Shown: positions 9,542 to 22,721 of the stretch, piece after piece
Numbering within the stretch: position 1 is the first letter of the stretch
Layout of the letters: each line of letters opens with the position of its first letter
Assembly (NCBI GenBank): GCA_004009845.1
Contig: RMBW01000033.1
Span: 1-64,000 of the forward strand
DNA: 64,000 nucleotides
Source of the DNA: Davidsoniella eucalypti
Taxonomy: Eukaryota > Ascomycota > Sordariomycetes > Microascales > Ceratocystidaceae
Direction of reading: 5' to 3'
Position numbers and translations under genes: made by a program
Notes under the pieces: model-generated
Databases searched by the model: none
What the model saw: only the letters and a program-made list of their open reading frames with translations
What the model was told of the DNA's origin: nothing

Positions 9542-12500
9542 TTAGAAGGCTGACCGCGTGCGTATATCCGATAGCTTGCGCTCGATTTCCCGCACCGAAC
9601 GCTCAAGTTCACTGGCTATCATTTGCTTCTTGTCATTGGACAGCAGCGCAAAGCGCTCGCAGAGATCACCATCGATTACGCCCTTGACTGGCACGTAGTA
9701 GCCACGGTACATGAGATGGTCACGGCCAGCAAGGGGGGGATCCTCGGTACGCATGTGAGTCTCCAAAGACTGGAAGAAGTCGACATCTTCACGACTGACG
9801 AATGGGATAAAGACACCAATGGTACCCATAATACCACTCCATAGGACAACATCCTGTCCACCGACTATCAGGCTGGTCTTGCAGATGCTCGTCGGAGGGT
9901 CCTGGGTATAGAAATGAACCATGCAAGACAAACGAGCAGGAGTTCCGTGCAGGTAGTCACGTGTGTGTAGAAGATGAGTGCCAGAGTTGTCTTCGTCAGC
10001 CTCCTCGCTGTCCTTCGCTGGAGCACGCACAATCCACACATTGCCAAACTTGTCACCACCAGCAACAGACTCGTAATCGACCATGGCCGAGCAAGTCGTC
10101 CAGCGGTTGATACTTTCGTCAGCAAATGAGATAAGCTTGTTGCTGCCAGTCTTGTATACAACATATTTGATACCTTGCATGACATCACCGACGGCAATAC
10201 GGTAGCCTTGGCTGTTTAGAGACGTGATCAAGTGACCACCAAGGTCAACCTGACTTTTACGAAGCATTTGCTTCATGCCAAGGTCATAAATGCGAAGAAG
10301 CTTGCCGATACCAACAAGCAAACGGCCTTCGAATGCAATCATGGCAGTTGGAGGCTCCTCAACCTCAGTAGAGTGTATAAACTCGAGTTCATGGCCATCT
10401 TTCAGGAAGCGATATACATGAATGTATCCTTCACTGAAACTACGAGGGTTCAACTTCATATCCTTTCCAGTGCCAACAATTAGGAAGTGTTCATTATCCT
10501 GACTGACGAACGGAACAATGGCTACAGAAGTAGCAGCCTCGTTATTCGACAAATCTATGGTCTGCAAAACTTGAGGCTCCAACTCTTCGCCACTGAGGGG
10601 ATCAATGACATTAATGCATGACGCCCAGCGACCACGGCCTTTCGGATATCCGAATTCGATAGGAGAAAGAGATTCGGACTCGCCGTTGACAGCTGCACTA
10701 GCAGTGATAAGTTGTTGGCGTAGATCAGGAGCAAGAGTGTTGTTCTCTGACTCGATAGTATAGAACATTGGGTAGTCAGGGTGCTTTACTAGCTTGCGGG
10801 GGGTATACGTAAGAGAAGTAGACTTTTGAATGAGAGTCTCACCCAGTTTGTCGATAGAAAAGATACTATATGATATGTTAGCGTTTTGATTCATCACGCA
10901 GTACAAACAAAGATGAATAGTGATAACAGGTGTCATTTCAGAAGGAACAATTGTTGAGTACTTTGTACTCGTCAATACCTCATAGCTCATGGCTTTAGGA
11001 TCCCTTTTTCTCATCACCGACACAAAAACAAAAGAAACAATGTAAAAAAAGAAAAAAGAAAAAAAATTGGGGATATGCTTACCGTAATGATTGGCCTTGG
11101 ATGCCAACCACACCTTCTTCGCACTGCTCACTACTAAAGTTCCACGACCATTCAAGATCGACGTAGCTGAGAGGCGTGACCATGAAGCTCTTAGTGATAG
11201 GGTCGGCATAGCCAATCCAAGGACGAGTGCTCAAGGCCAGTACACAAGTTCGGTTCTGAATTGTAATTTTGAAAAGTTTGACAGCACGAGGACCCAGGAA
11301 CTTGAGGCGGGTGTCAGTCAACTGGCCGGTAACCTCGTCAAGAACAGTGCGAATGTAGACACCGGACTGAAGACCAATGTGAAGGTACAGTGTAGAGCCA
11401 CCCGAAGAGGAGTCTTCCATGGCCATGATAGACAGAGATGAAGGTGCAGAAGTCAAAGCCTGGACAGACTTGCTTTCCAGAGTAGACTCTGGGTCCAAGC
11501 TCAAGATACGGACTGTGCAGTCATCACATCCGACAGCTAGATAGGAACTTCTTTTACGACCTTCTGGTACATCACCAAGGTCGAGAGATGTGACAGTGCC
11601 AGGCATTTCCTTCTTCTCGTCGTACTCGGCAAGGGAACCATCGGTATCCATTTCAAAGTAAACAATCTCTCCTGAGCTGAGAGCGACGGCAACTTGGCTA
11701 TCGTTGGTGGCAGCAGCTACGATAGAACGGTGTTGAGGAGCAGGCCATTCGTTGACTTCGCCATTGAGGATGTGACGGATACCCTTGGGGTGAACCTGAA
11801 TCAACCCATTTTCGCCCAGCAATTGTGCAGCTAGCGTAGGCACCGAGGTCAAGAAGCCAGAGTCGCTGACTTCCTCGACAGTCTCGCCAATACTCAAGAC
11901 CAGTGTGCCGTTGGCAAAAGATAGGACAATGTAGGCATCATATTGATCGTCCCGGTTGAGCTTAAGAGTCCACACAGCAGATGGGATGCCGGGAAGGTCG
12001 GAGGCAACGATCTCATTGACTTCGAGGCCGTTCTTGATAGTTCTGAACGTGCTTCGCGCACCAGTACCACAGACAGTGTAGATTTGAGGGGCATCTTCGC
12101 CAGTGAGGTTTGCGATCTTGCAATCCATGAGGGGGTTCATGGAGTCTACAGATTCTACTAGTGCCAAATTTTCCAATGATCTAGGAGAGAAATAAACAGC
12201 GTCGTAGGAAGCTTTAGGGTCATTCGGGAAGTCATCGCTCGAAAACTCCAGCTCTGTATCATCATCACCAAGCTTTTCAAACTGGTAGAACTGGTGGTTT
12301 CCAGACTGTGAGTTACAAAATAGAAAGCCACTCTTCAGGATACAGAGGTTGGTAGCAAGAGGCACAGTATCGAAGTACTTGATTTTCAGCCTCTTGACTT
12401 CGCCAGTAGCATTGCCATCTTTGTCTTCAATCATGTCCAAGGTGAGCTTGAACAGATCACCATCTTCGGTTTGAAGTAGGAAGAAGAAGGCACCAACACT

Positions 12501-13665
12501 ACCTTTGAGTTTGTGCATGACTCCCGCGGCAATCGAGCGTTTCCTTGAGGGGTCTTCGGTAGCACCCTTTCGTCTTGGGATGGGGACTCTGAACACCTCT
12601 TGGTTTGAGTGGCGGTAGGTAATGTTCTCCTCACCGCAAACGAGGACACCACTTGGCCCATCGTTACCGCCGGGGACCTGGAAAAGCAGCGAGGCTGTAG
12701 GATCCACGGGGTCAGACCACTTCCGAACAACGTGGTTCAGGCCGAGATCCAGCTCGTAATACACCAATTGAGTCTCGTACTCATCCAGCGCATTGCCAGT
12801 CGGGTCTTGATCGGCTTCGGTGTAGTCGGTCTCAAGAGCAGCAAAAACAGGGTTGGCATATCCCACATCTAAGGCAACTAGAGACAGGACGTGAACACCG
12901 GGCTTGTGTGCCTCGAGAGGCGAACTAATGGTCAATTTGGCCTGGGCATCTCTGTTGAGGACATAAACTAGCTTGTTCTTCTCGGCAGCAGCGATTAAGC
13001 ATGCACGTCCTTTGGGGTCACAGGCAAGGTATTCACCTGGAATGACGCGGCGAATTCCAGACTTTCCGAAGGTTTCCAGATGCACACGCTCGAAACGGTT
13101 TTGTACGGGCTGGTACTCGAGAATCGTGATACGGCCTGAGTCAGAGGCCACGATCAGGTAATCTTCGTGATAATGGTTGTTAGCCGAAAGAATTGGACAT
13201 TACAAGATGGGGATTGTGTGCCAGTAAGTATCTATTCAATTGACGGCCTGGTATTGTAGGTCGACTTTCAGAATACTCAGCATTTGAATAATATGGTGAA
13301 GAAGGAGTGGTTTTTTTATTTGGAGGGGGGACTAAATTGGCCAGCCTCGTGGTCAAGGCAGGGGCAGAGAACAGGTGGGATTTGGTGTAGATATTTTTTT
13401 TCATTTATTAGGTGAACATACCTTTGCTACTTCCGGCCAGGCGGAAAGCCGCAAGACCACGGATTATGCCAAAAACATCGTGAGACAAGACTGTGACGAC
13501 CTTGCCTAGAGCAGGGTCCGGACGCAAAAGGGACAGTTTGGCGCCCGAGGCAGTCGCGATATATTGCTCTTTTGTACCGGCAAACTGACCAAGCACGGCC
13601 TGTGTGATATGTGTAGGCGGCTGGATGGTCAGCGAGTACATAAACATGTTAGAAGTGGTCGCCAT
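9542..13665 (-). CDS. RSE1: Splicing factor 3B subunit 3 (SF3b130/Rse1), U2 snRNP
   Basis: Exons 13422-13665, 11083-13162 and 9542-10865 give 1215 residues, close to the roughly 1,217 of human SF3B3. The protein follows the family from end to end: MFMYSLTIQ, RPDPALGKV, DYLIVASDSGRITILEYQP, GKSGIRRVIPGEYLA, NRDAQAKLTISSPLEAHK, YFDTVPLATNLCILKSGFLF, GETVEEVSDSGFL and, near the C-terminus, VIDGDLCERFALL and LSDIRTRSAF. It should form three beta-propellers like its paralogue DDB1, with the CPSF_A domain near the C-terminal end. In SF3b it scaffolds SF3B1 and SF3B5 during branch-site recognition. The start at 13665 adds six residues (MATTSN) before the conserved Met. Introns are 259 nt (with CTAAC shortly before its acceptor) and 217 nt, both GT-AG. 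It is divergent from ITC1. Confidence 0.96.
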
Positions 13666-13888
13666 GGCTGCTGCTTGTGGGAGCCTGGTGGCTCACCTGA
13701 CGCGCTCTCTAGAAGATCGGAGGCAGGTTCAGCTTCATTCAAGAGCTGTGATATAGAAGAATGGGGTGGAAGCAAAAGAGGAAGAAGAAGCTCTACTGAT
13801 TTGGATGCAGGAAATGCTTCGTTTGCAAAAAAAATAAAACTTAGCTGGTGGGTCTAGCGTTAGCTTATTTTCGCGTCGTTTTTCTTAG

Positions 13889-13906
13889 CACGTGCACGAT
13901 CACGTG
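13889..13906. promoter_or_regulatory. Paired CACGTG E-boxes upstream of RSE1
   Basis: Two exact CACGTG palindromes start at 13889 and 13901, 12 bases apart and about 225-240 bases upstream of the RSE1 ATG. CACGTG is the core bound by bHLH factors such as Cbf1. The paired spacing of roughly one helical turn suggests cooperative binding, which is inference. Confidence 0.4.
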
Positions 13907-13916
13907 TTTCCTGTAG

Positions 13917-13924
13917 AACCCTAA
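13917..13924. promoter_or_regulatory. Telobox-like AACCCTAA upstream of RSE1
   Basis: An AACCCTAA octamer lies 11 bases beyond the second E-box. The motif equals a telomere repeat permutation and is a known site for Tbf1-type Myb proteins in fungi. Function here is inferred from position only. Confidence 0.3.
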
Positions 13925-16900
13925 GAATGGTATTCTATGCGTCAAGGTTCCCAAACATATCAAGACGAAAACCAAACCTGATTGAGTAATCAGTTATGTA
14001 AAGACCTTTGACCATCAAGGAAAGAAGGAAACAGCTTGCAAGAATGTATCACATTCCAAATTGTGGTATTTCGGTGTATGAAGATATATATCTTAATACT
14101 AGAAGTCAAACTTGTTAAGTTATAACAAGTAATTATGGACTAACTAGGACAATGAGATTAAACAGTATATGTTTTGGGCAAATATTTAATGAAAGTACAT
14201 ATCCGAGCTAGCTTCAAACTGCCTATTAAGTGAGCCATTGCTAATATATAACTTTAATCGTGAAGTAGATGCGAGTAGGAGTTTTTCAAAGCTCATAAAA
14301 CGAGCTTCTTGCTAGGAGTTGTGTAAGTGTATAGGGCCATATGTGAGATGTTGATATAAGTCTTGATGTAGGCCAATAAGAGGTCGAATTTGGAGAGTAA
14401 TAAGCATTCTATATCTTGAATTACTTGCTGGATTGATTAGATAGTAGGAAAAACATGTCATCGGGTAGGCTTTTAGAGCATGTAGATTTCCAACTTTGGT
14501 GTTAGTGTACGTGCCCATCTCATACTAGACTACAGTGATAGTTGAATTGCTGCATAATAAGAGCACAGGAAAGAACAATACAATGGTTGAATATGGTATA
14601 TGGACAATAGTGGTGTAATAAATGACGATGCCGGCGTATGATGGTGGGTTGGTCTGGAGGAAGAAAGTAGGATGTTAAGATGGTGGACATTGAGAGAGAA
14701 CATCAGGCCACCTATCTGTATAACTACACCATTCTCTGTAGAGCCGAGTTGACTTTTCAAAAAACCATATATCGATAGCGGTCCTGTCTATAGCTCGGGT
14801 TCGTTATGCATCAATGAGGCCGAGGAGCATGTAGGACGTGCGGTTAGAGATGATTGGCTGGAAGAAAAGTGGACCTTGAAGCTTGATGTGGCGCTCAAGG
14901 TTTTGATGGACCCACTTTCAGTGTACAAATACAACAAAGAAAGTCACGTGTAGAGTGAGCTATCCACCAAAGATCGATCTACAATTAGAACCGATGGCTA
15001 CAGGGCGGTTCGGAAACACATTGCTGTAGGTGTGCGACAGGGTGTAGGCGTAGTAGTGGAACTGGCTAACAACGAGGGTTTTATGATAGCTGTTGAAGTA
15101 GATGGTAATTTTGATCAAGGCTAAGGCTAAATTTGCAGAGACAAGACAACAAAGAGATGGAACTTGGCTAGAGTGTTGACATTCTGGCGGATATTGTTTC
15201 CGATGGTGGAAGCAGCATGCAGAGAGAGAGAGAGCGCTGTTTTCTTACAGGGCCTGATAGCGGACTGAGAGAAGGATCGGCGAGTGGATTTCTGTAGGCA
15301 CCTTTTCGGCAGCGTCTTTGTTGAGCTGACTTGGGCAGATCAGGAGCCAAGCTTCGTCTTGCTCCCTTTGTTGTGTAGGGTTCAAAACTGGTGTAGATGA
15401 TGTGCAGTCATATGTACGGATATATCGATCACTACTGCTAGTGACCGACCGTCTTGGCCGCTGATTTGGTGGGCGGTGACCCATGCCCACCCATACTGGG
15501 TTCAATGCTGAAGCTTACGCTGGCAGCAACAAATGACCCAGCGCCATGCATTAATTGGGCTACCCGAAACGAACGATGTGGGCAGAATAGACCAGGACGC
15601 ACAAAATAGGCAAACATCACTTTTTACAGACAATTCGACGACCAGTGTAAAGCAGTGAAAAGGCGCTATCGAAAGAGTCTAAACATGCAGCATAAATAGC
15701 GAGAAGTGGCGCGGATGCAGACGAGAATGCACGAGACGGCTTCAAGGAGTCATTTTCTAGAGACTTGGGACAAAATGTAGGCGGACGAGGATGTTTGGCG
15801 TCGGAACGGAGGAATTTAGCGACTTGGTATTAAGTGGAGCTTGCAAAAAGGTGTAATATGGCTCTATGGCAACCAACGCGCTTTTTTCTGCTTTCTGCTT
15901 TTTTTTTTTTTTTTTTTTTTTGCTGTGGCGTTAACAGAAAGTGTGGGCACTAATACCTTGCCATGTTAGTGCAGACATCTCTTTCTTGGGTATGGTTCTG
16001 TTCCTTCCTAACTGGGCGATTGAGAAAGCAGTAGTTGGCTTCTGATAATAGGCTGGGAGGGATTGAGTCTGCAGAGCCAAAGAGACTTTGATATCATAAG
16101 AAACGAGCGACTTGCCCGCCCGAAGATGGGCTCAAAGTCTGCAGTGTTCATGGCCGGGCCGATGGTATGCAGTAGCGACAGAAGCGGACTGTGCTGCCCA
16201 GCTTGTGGTCTGTCTTGCAGGCCGTGGGACGTCTCGCTTGAAGCTCTCTGGGCGTGGTAGTTGCTCCCGGTCGTTCGTGGTGCCATGAAGGCAGCATTTT
16301 TCTCTTTTCCTCACACATTTTTCCGGGCTTCCTTCCTTTCAACGCTGTCAGAGAAGGTGTATTACTCAGCGCACAACCGCCGCCTTTTGGAACCACAACA
16401 GAAGACAGAATAGCGTTGTCTTGAGCATCATATAGTTGTAGTCAAATAGCCAGAGTTATCGTCTTCTCTGGGCACCGGCCTGCTTCACATGCCAATCTGA
16501 TCTGTGGTGCAGAGCTCAAGAAGCCGCTGCGGCGTCTATATGACTAGACGGGCATCGATCGATACATCGGTGTTTATTGTCTGTTGTCGGTTGCTGTGCT
16601 GGGTAGGGCAAGCCTCTAGCAGATGGGAAAATACATACCTGCCAGCTCTTAGACAGATTGCTAATCAAGCAAGCAGCCAGTGCACCTTGAAGCATTTATT
16701 TAGTCGCACCACGGGACGGCCAGCAGACCAGGCCAGCCAGACCAGGGTCATTGGCCACTGGCTATCAAGCATCAAGCATACTGCTGTGCTGCCTCTCAGG
16801 CTGTTAGTAGCGCTGTTTGCTTTTTTCTAGCTGCTCAGCGTGCCTGGCCTTGTTAGAGCTCTGCTTCCTCGCTCGCTTTTTTGTCTCTCCTCGTCTGCCT

Positions 16901-17471
16901 CCTCCGCCGCCGGACTTGTTCTGTCTTCCTTTTATTCATTCTTTTTTGCCCGGCCTTGTTTTTCTCTCTTTGCTCCTGCATTTCATCCCACACCCACCAC
17001 CTCCACCACCACAATCACCAGGGCCATCGTCTCCATCTCTGCTACCACAATCGCCATCGTAATATTCATCGCCATCGCATCTGCCATCTGCTGCGCTCTC
17101 GCCGTTTCGCAACGACCTTCCTTGTCCTTGATTGCAGCCGGCCTCGCCTGCCTGGCTTTCGCTGCTGTTGGCCTCGCTCTATAGTCTACGCCGACACCTC
17201 CTCGCCAGCCTCAGCCCCATCTGTCTGCGATCAATTCCCAGCTGTTTCCCACTCTGCATGTTGCTTTGGATTTAGCCAGAGTTGGTCCCCCATAAAGGCT
17301 TTGGACCTGCCGCAGCCGTAGCCGCTCAACCCCCCCAAAGGCTCCTAAGACTTCTCCGAGTCGCGCCCTGGTTCGAGCTGTAGCTGGTAGCCTTGCTGTC
17401 CAGACAGAGCCTCTTTCTTCTTCGCCCACCCGCGCACCCAACAGCCTCACCACCCGTGCTGCAAACTCACA

Positions 17472-20400
17472 ATGGTATGCTGCTGCTGCTGCAATCGCCG
17501 CGCCCACCCCAATACTCTCGCCATTATTGCACCGGGCATCGTCTGTTTTTTGTCGCTGACTATTTCTTCGCCCTAGGTTCTCTACAAGCGGAAGCCAGTT
17601 CACGTCCCGCAGCCCTCGAAAGAGATTGGCGACGACAATGCAGAGGTTAGTGTTACTCGCCGTTCCCCTTGCCAAGCTTCGTCTCTCTCCATTGTTCTAA
17701 CGCGACCCCCGAGCAACAACAGGTTTGGCATATTGCCCAGACTGGCGAAGTCTTTACCTCATACGAGGAATATTCAAATCGGTACGTCTATTTTTCTTCC
17801 TGCCCTTCGTCTCCTGTCCACTACGACCGCTACGGCTGTTGCTTCTACTGCTAGCTCTACTTACGCATTATCTTTGCTAACCCATCCGCTCCTCCCCCAC
17901 AGAATCGACTTCTACAAGCAGGCAAGCACCACAACGTCACATCCATTCCCCTATGCAGCCCACTCTCCCTAACACTCTGCAGCGCAAGTTCATCTGCCAG
18001 ATTACCGGTCAGAGCAAGCTTACATTCTTTGAAGCGCTGAAGAGCGAGGTATGCGACCATTCTCGCCGACCATATACTGCCATAACTCCTCACCATGTCC
18101 ATGTTGGATTGCTTATTCTAACCTGTTTTCGTCCTGTAGCAAGCCGGAGCAAAAGAAGTCCAGGAAGCCTTCCCTGAGTCCCTCAAAGGCCCCGTGCTAC
18201 GCCGCGTTCAGTTCCAGACCATCTCCCGCATAGATCACCTTGTGGATAACATCTACGACGAGTTCAAGTCTGAGTTTTTCCCTGGTGAGATTGTCACGGC
18301 ACAAATTGCCGACGGCGACAAGGTCACCGGTACCATCCGCGAGAAGATCCGCGTAGGGCCTAAACCTCGAGATGATGGCACATTGAGTGAGCCATTCTCT
18401 CGTTACGTCGTCAGCATCGACGACAAGAATAACGACGAGGCTGTAGTCGACGGTCCTGCTGTTACCCGAGACCGCAAAGTGTTCACCAAGGCTGTCTTAC
18501 GGACATTCATCAAGAATGCCGTTTCTAGAGAAGCCTGGAATGGTGCACCTTGGATCGTCAAGCTAGAGTTTGCCGAAAGCTACCAGATCGACTCCCGTGT
18601 CCCGCAGCACCTCCGTTACGACCACAAGCTCATGGAGCGTAAACAGATGCAGGCCGCAAAAAGATCTAACCAGTCCCTCGACTCCAATGGCCTCGCCGAT
18701 ATCAGCATCGTCAGCCAACAACGCCACAACATGGACCACGAGCCAGCACGACTTCCCGATCTGAAGCCGAAGAGCTTCAAAGTACGCCCGCAACTAATCG
18801 CGAACCCTATGACTTTCCAGAGCCACCACCACAGCTACGAGCCAACATATGTCACGATTCCTCCTTCGCCCAGCAACTACATGTCTATCTCTTTACGCAA
18901 CAACTCAAACCCTCCTCCATTGCGTAAGGCACACTCACCACCACCGCCTCCACCACCGAAATACCCCATCGACGATCTCGATGTCGGTCTAAGGGCCGGC
19001 GTCGTTCGCCCAAAACTGCGCTTTATGTGCAATGATCCTCCAACCTCGACTCCAGACTCTTCATACCGCTTCTCTAGCCAACTCAAGATGCGCTCTATCG
19101 GCCCTCTACTAGAGACATGGGACACGCTCAACGTCTACTGCGAGATCTTCAAGCTTGACTCCTTCACCTTTGACGACTATGTAGAGGCTCTGTGCATTAC
19201 ATCACAAGACGTTATGCCACAGCTAATAGAGGAGATCCATTGCAGCGTGTTGAAGATTCTCGTGAGCTCCGAAGCTGATGGTGGCAATCTTGAGTGTTCT
19301 CTTCCTGTCGAGGAAGATGATGATGAGAATGAGGAAGAGGATGAAGAAGAGAACGAGGATAGCACCATGCCTAACCCTGAACCAGAACCGAAGCCCTCTG
19401 GACGTGCTACCAGAAGTAGCATGGCAAAGTTGGAAGCAGAGAGGTTGGCTGCTGAGGTAGCTGCAGCAGAAAAGGAAGCTTCATTGCCCCAAATCATGCA
19501 TCGTGCCGATGAGCTACTGGAAGACTTTGACTGGATTGATAGTCTTCGCAAGCGCCAATTTCAAGCGGGCGGTTGGCAGCGCATCGTCGTCGGATTGTTG
19601 TATCAGCTATCACGTAACGAGCGCAAAACTGCCATCTGTGAAGAGATTCTGTCAGAGCTAGTCCCTCCCACGGTAGAGGCGACACCTGAAACAGTAGTCG
19701 AGCACTATGCTAGTCTGGATCCAAATTTGAAGGCCCAAATCCTCCAAATTCTATGCATGTTGACCACAGAGACCAAGGCAATCAGAAGATACATGGAAGA
19801 CTGCAGTGAAACCATGACTCAATACCGTAAAGAGAAGATCGAATGGCAACGGCAACGCAAACAAGCGTAAGTAACAATCCTTCTCCAATCTCGAACTACA
19901 TTGATCAAAAATAAATCAAGACTAACATTATATAGTATCGAGGATCTCAAGGGTCTCAACGATCAACGCAAAGCTCTTGCCCCGGAGAACACGGCACCAG
20001 TGCTCACAGAGAATGCAGATGACTCTAAGGTGGCTGATGCCGAAGGTTCACAAGTCGACGAGGCCGACGAAGACTCTGACGAAGAACCCTCTAATCGCCG
20101 CCTTTCACGTAGAGGAGGAAAAAAGGAAGAGAAAAAGAAGAAGGAAGAGCCACCTGCGCCCAAGCCACCCAAGCAGTCCAAGCAGTACATCAAATTGCTC
20201 AAGGACATCCAAAAGAAAGAAGATCAGATCAAAGAATGCGAAACCGAAATCGCCGTCATCGACAATGATCTTCGCGAAGCCGATTGCCCTCGTACTCGCG
20301 TCCTTGGCAAGGACCGATTCTGGAACAGGTATTACTGGTTCGAGCGTAACGGTATGCCTTATGGTGGTCTTCCAGACAGCTCTACGGCATCTGCAGCTTA

Positions 20401-21163
20401 CGCCAATGGCTGCATCTGGGTTCAAGGGCCAGATGATCTTGAGCGCAACGGCTACCTTGATCTGCCAACCGACATGCAAAATGAGTACAAGGCTCGTTTC
20501 AATATGACCGTGGCTGAACGCAAGGAGCGCGAGGAAGGAGAGACCCAGATTAACTTGGCCGACCAGTGGGGATACATTTGTGACCCAGATAGCCTGGATA
20601 AGCTGATTCACTATCTCGACCCCCGTGGTGTCAACGAGCTCAAGCTGCGCAAGGAGCTGGTAATCTACCGCGACAAGATCATCACCAACATGAAGAACCG
20701 CATGGCATACCTAGGTATTCCAGAAGAGAAGGACGATGAGAAAGACAAGCAGTCCACGGCCGAAGAAACCAAGGACGTCACCCCCTCAGCTGCGCCGAAA
20801 GAAGCGGCCGAGCCATCTTCTCCCGCGCCGTCTGACGCCGAGCCCGTATCGAAACAGCGCAACGGTTCAAAACGCTCGACGCGGTCAAAACGGCATTCAT
20901 CACCTGCTGTAGAAACTTCTACTGCCAAGGCCCAACATGAAGATGTCAAAGAAGCAGTCGAAGAAGACAAGGAAGACACCAAGCAAGATACACCGTACGA
21001 ACCCCGTTGTCTAAAGTGGGAAAATAGTGTAGCTCTAGAGGAATTCGGACATCTGCATAGCGAGCCACCGCCGCCACCACGCCGTAAGGGAAATAACAAA
21101 AAGCGTGAAAACGCAGCGGCGACAGAGGTTGAAGAACCGCCGCGTAAGACTCGTAAGCGTTAA
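17472..21163 (+). CDS. ITC1: Itc1, WAC/DDT/WHIM subunit of the ISW2 chromatin-remodelling complex (ACF1-like)
   Basis: Seven exons (17472-17474, 17577-17645, 17723-17781, 17903-17921, 17983-18048, 18140-19866, 19936-21163) give 1056 residues. The WAC domain (about 1-130) shows VLYKRKPV, VWHIAQTGEVFTSYEEY, CQITGQSKLTFFEAL and FKSEFFPGEIV. A Pro-rich stretch (SPPPPPPPKYP) precedes the DDT domain (about 393-448, LLETWDTLNVYCEIFKL...). Then come an acidic Asp/Glu run (about 460-485), a WHIM-like motif (about 536-583) and the WSD/WHIM2 region (about 770-905, LGKDRFWNRYYWFERNG). The C-terminus is charged and probably disordered. Itc1 pairs with the Isw2 ATPase to position nucleosomes and repress genes. 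The coding part of exon 1 is only the ATG, exon 4 is 19 nt and intron 4 is GC-AG. These joins are needed to restore the conserved WAC sequence. Confidence 0.93.
17922..17982 (+). other. GC-AG intron in ITC1 (61 nt)
   Basis: The donor is CAG followed by GCAAGC, the form GC donors normally take. The acceptor is CTCTGCAG with a CTAAC branch-like site immediately upstream. Splicing joins DFYKQ to RKFICQITG as in the WAC domain, whereas reading through reaches a stop at about 17970. Confidence 0.8.
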
Positions 21164-22721
21164 TTTTTTTTTTCTATAAGTTTACTCTGGGTGTTATTTT
21201 TTTATATGTTATTTTTTGGGGTTGCTTTTTATTTGTTGTTTCTCGGGTGGTTCATTTCGCTCTTTTCCAATTTTTCTCATAGTCATATTTTCTGGCTTCA
21301 ACATCTTTTTTTATTCTTTTTATTTTCTCTTGTCAACTTTTGGTCTGTTTTTGTTAATGTTGCTGTTTCTTTTTTTTCTTCGTATTTATCAACACACATC
21401 TTTGGTTTTTCTTCATTCTTTTTCATTCTTTCTTTAGCAAAAACAAAAAGAAAAGTCAATTTTATTATTCATTATCAAATTCCTATACTATCTTTTCTTT
21501 TCTTTTTTTGCCAAGTCTTTTTTCTCTATTCAAAAATATGTCGAGAAAGATAGTTGAATTAAATCATAATATACATGACTATATCTCATACAACCATGTA
21601 GTATTTGTTCTAGATTAAGCGTCTTATAACAATTATGTATCCATTCATGCCAAAAAGATGTCAAAGTATACATACTTAAGTCTTACATATACACCTTAAT
21701 CATGTCATAACATCTATTTCAAGTATAGTAAATAAATCCGTAGGGAAAAAAAGTTTTTTTTGGTAGTTTTCTTTATAATTTAATAATAGTAAAAAGTGAA
21801 TTGGGTTTTGGTGTGTATAAGTTTGATATTTTCATATCATTAGAGTTATTCGATGATTAAAAAAAAAAACAGAAAACAAAAACAGAAAAGGTTAACAAGC
21901 GTTGATCAAGTAAGATTCCATGAGTCAGATTCAAAATAAAAAGATCGGAGTCCCCGTAATAAATCATATCTCGCAAATAAAACAGAGAATAAAAAAAGCA
22001 AAGACAATAGACAATAAAACATCAAGAGAGTTGTAAAAATGAAAGGGAGGGGGAAATTGTACAGAGTGAGAGGTAGGAGGAAACAAAGAATATAAGATAT
22101 GCGCGCCAACAAACAAATAATAATAGTATAAAAAAAAAGCCAAAAAATTGAGAACGCTGCTTTTATGGAACGGAAAATAAAAATAAAAAGAGGTTGAAAT
22201 AGGTGAAAAATAAAACAAAGGCCAAAAAATAGAAACATAAGGAAATTATTCGTACTTAGTCGTTTGGTTCGTGTAAGCAGTGACAAGGCATGAAGTCAAG
22301 GTGAAGAGAGAAAGGTAATCAGAAGATGTGTCAAGGTAATGGAGGAGGGGAAGAGAGTGTGTGTGTGCGCTCGTAAGTCGATGGTATCAAAAAATGAGTG
22401 TGTAAGAGTTTCCAGCCTAATAAAAAGCCAGTAACTCTTGTATAAAAGAGTGTACATGTTCGATTTTTTTCTTTTTCGAAAAGTTGCTAAGAGAATGGAT
22501 GAGCGTCTAAAAAGACGTCGAGGGGCGGCGGATCGTCTGAAAAGACGTTTGCCAGAGAAAAAAGGAATAAAGAGTGACTGAAGCGATACATCGACAGACG
22601 AGGGCACACCAGAGGGGGATATCAAAAAAGGAGGGTAAAAGGTGATTTAGGGTTCATATCATAACCATAACACAATGCAAAAGTCAAAGGAGGGGGAGGA
22701 AAAGGAAGAGAGATATCTTCC
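21164..22721. other. Convergent spacer, T-rich/A-rich UTR-like sequence
   Basis: The plus strand just after ITC1 (about 21,165-21,540) is very T-rich and the part before 22,721 is A-rich on the plus strand, so both sides look like U-rich 3' UTRs of the two converging genes. Frames here encode only hydrophobic low-complexity peptides. A telobox octamer lies at 22647-22654. Confidence 0.5.

Larger units (their letters stand above)
13666..17471. promoter_or_regulatory. Long shared upstream region of divergent RSE1 and ITC1
   Basis: This 3.8-kb stretch has no gene I can support. The RSE1 side carries two CACGTG boxes and an AACCCTAA motif (see separate entries). The ITC1 side, about 16,800-17,470, is strongly C/T-rich on the plus strand, typical of a fungal 5' leader. 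In the middle are a T23 tract (15899-15921), a short GA repeat (about 15221-15233) and a 66-codon frame without a start codon (14753-14953) whose status is unclear. Confidence 0.5.

Noticed and set aside
12609..12872. Plus-strand frames inside RSE1
   Set aside because: Antisense shadows of a clearly conserved coding exon.
21191..21553. 120-codon hydrophobic plus-strand frame after ITC1
   Set aside because: Very T-rich 3' UTR-like sequence, with only low-complexity Phe/Leu/Ser content.
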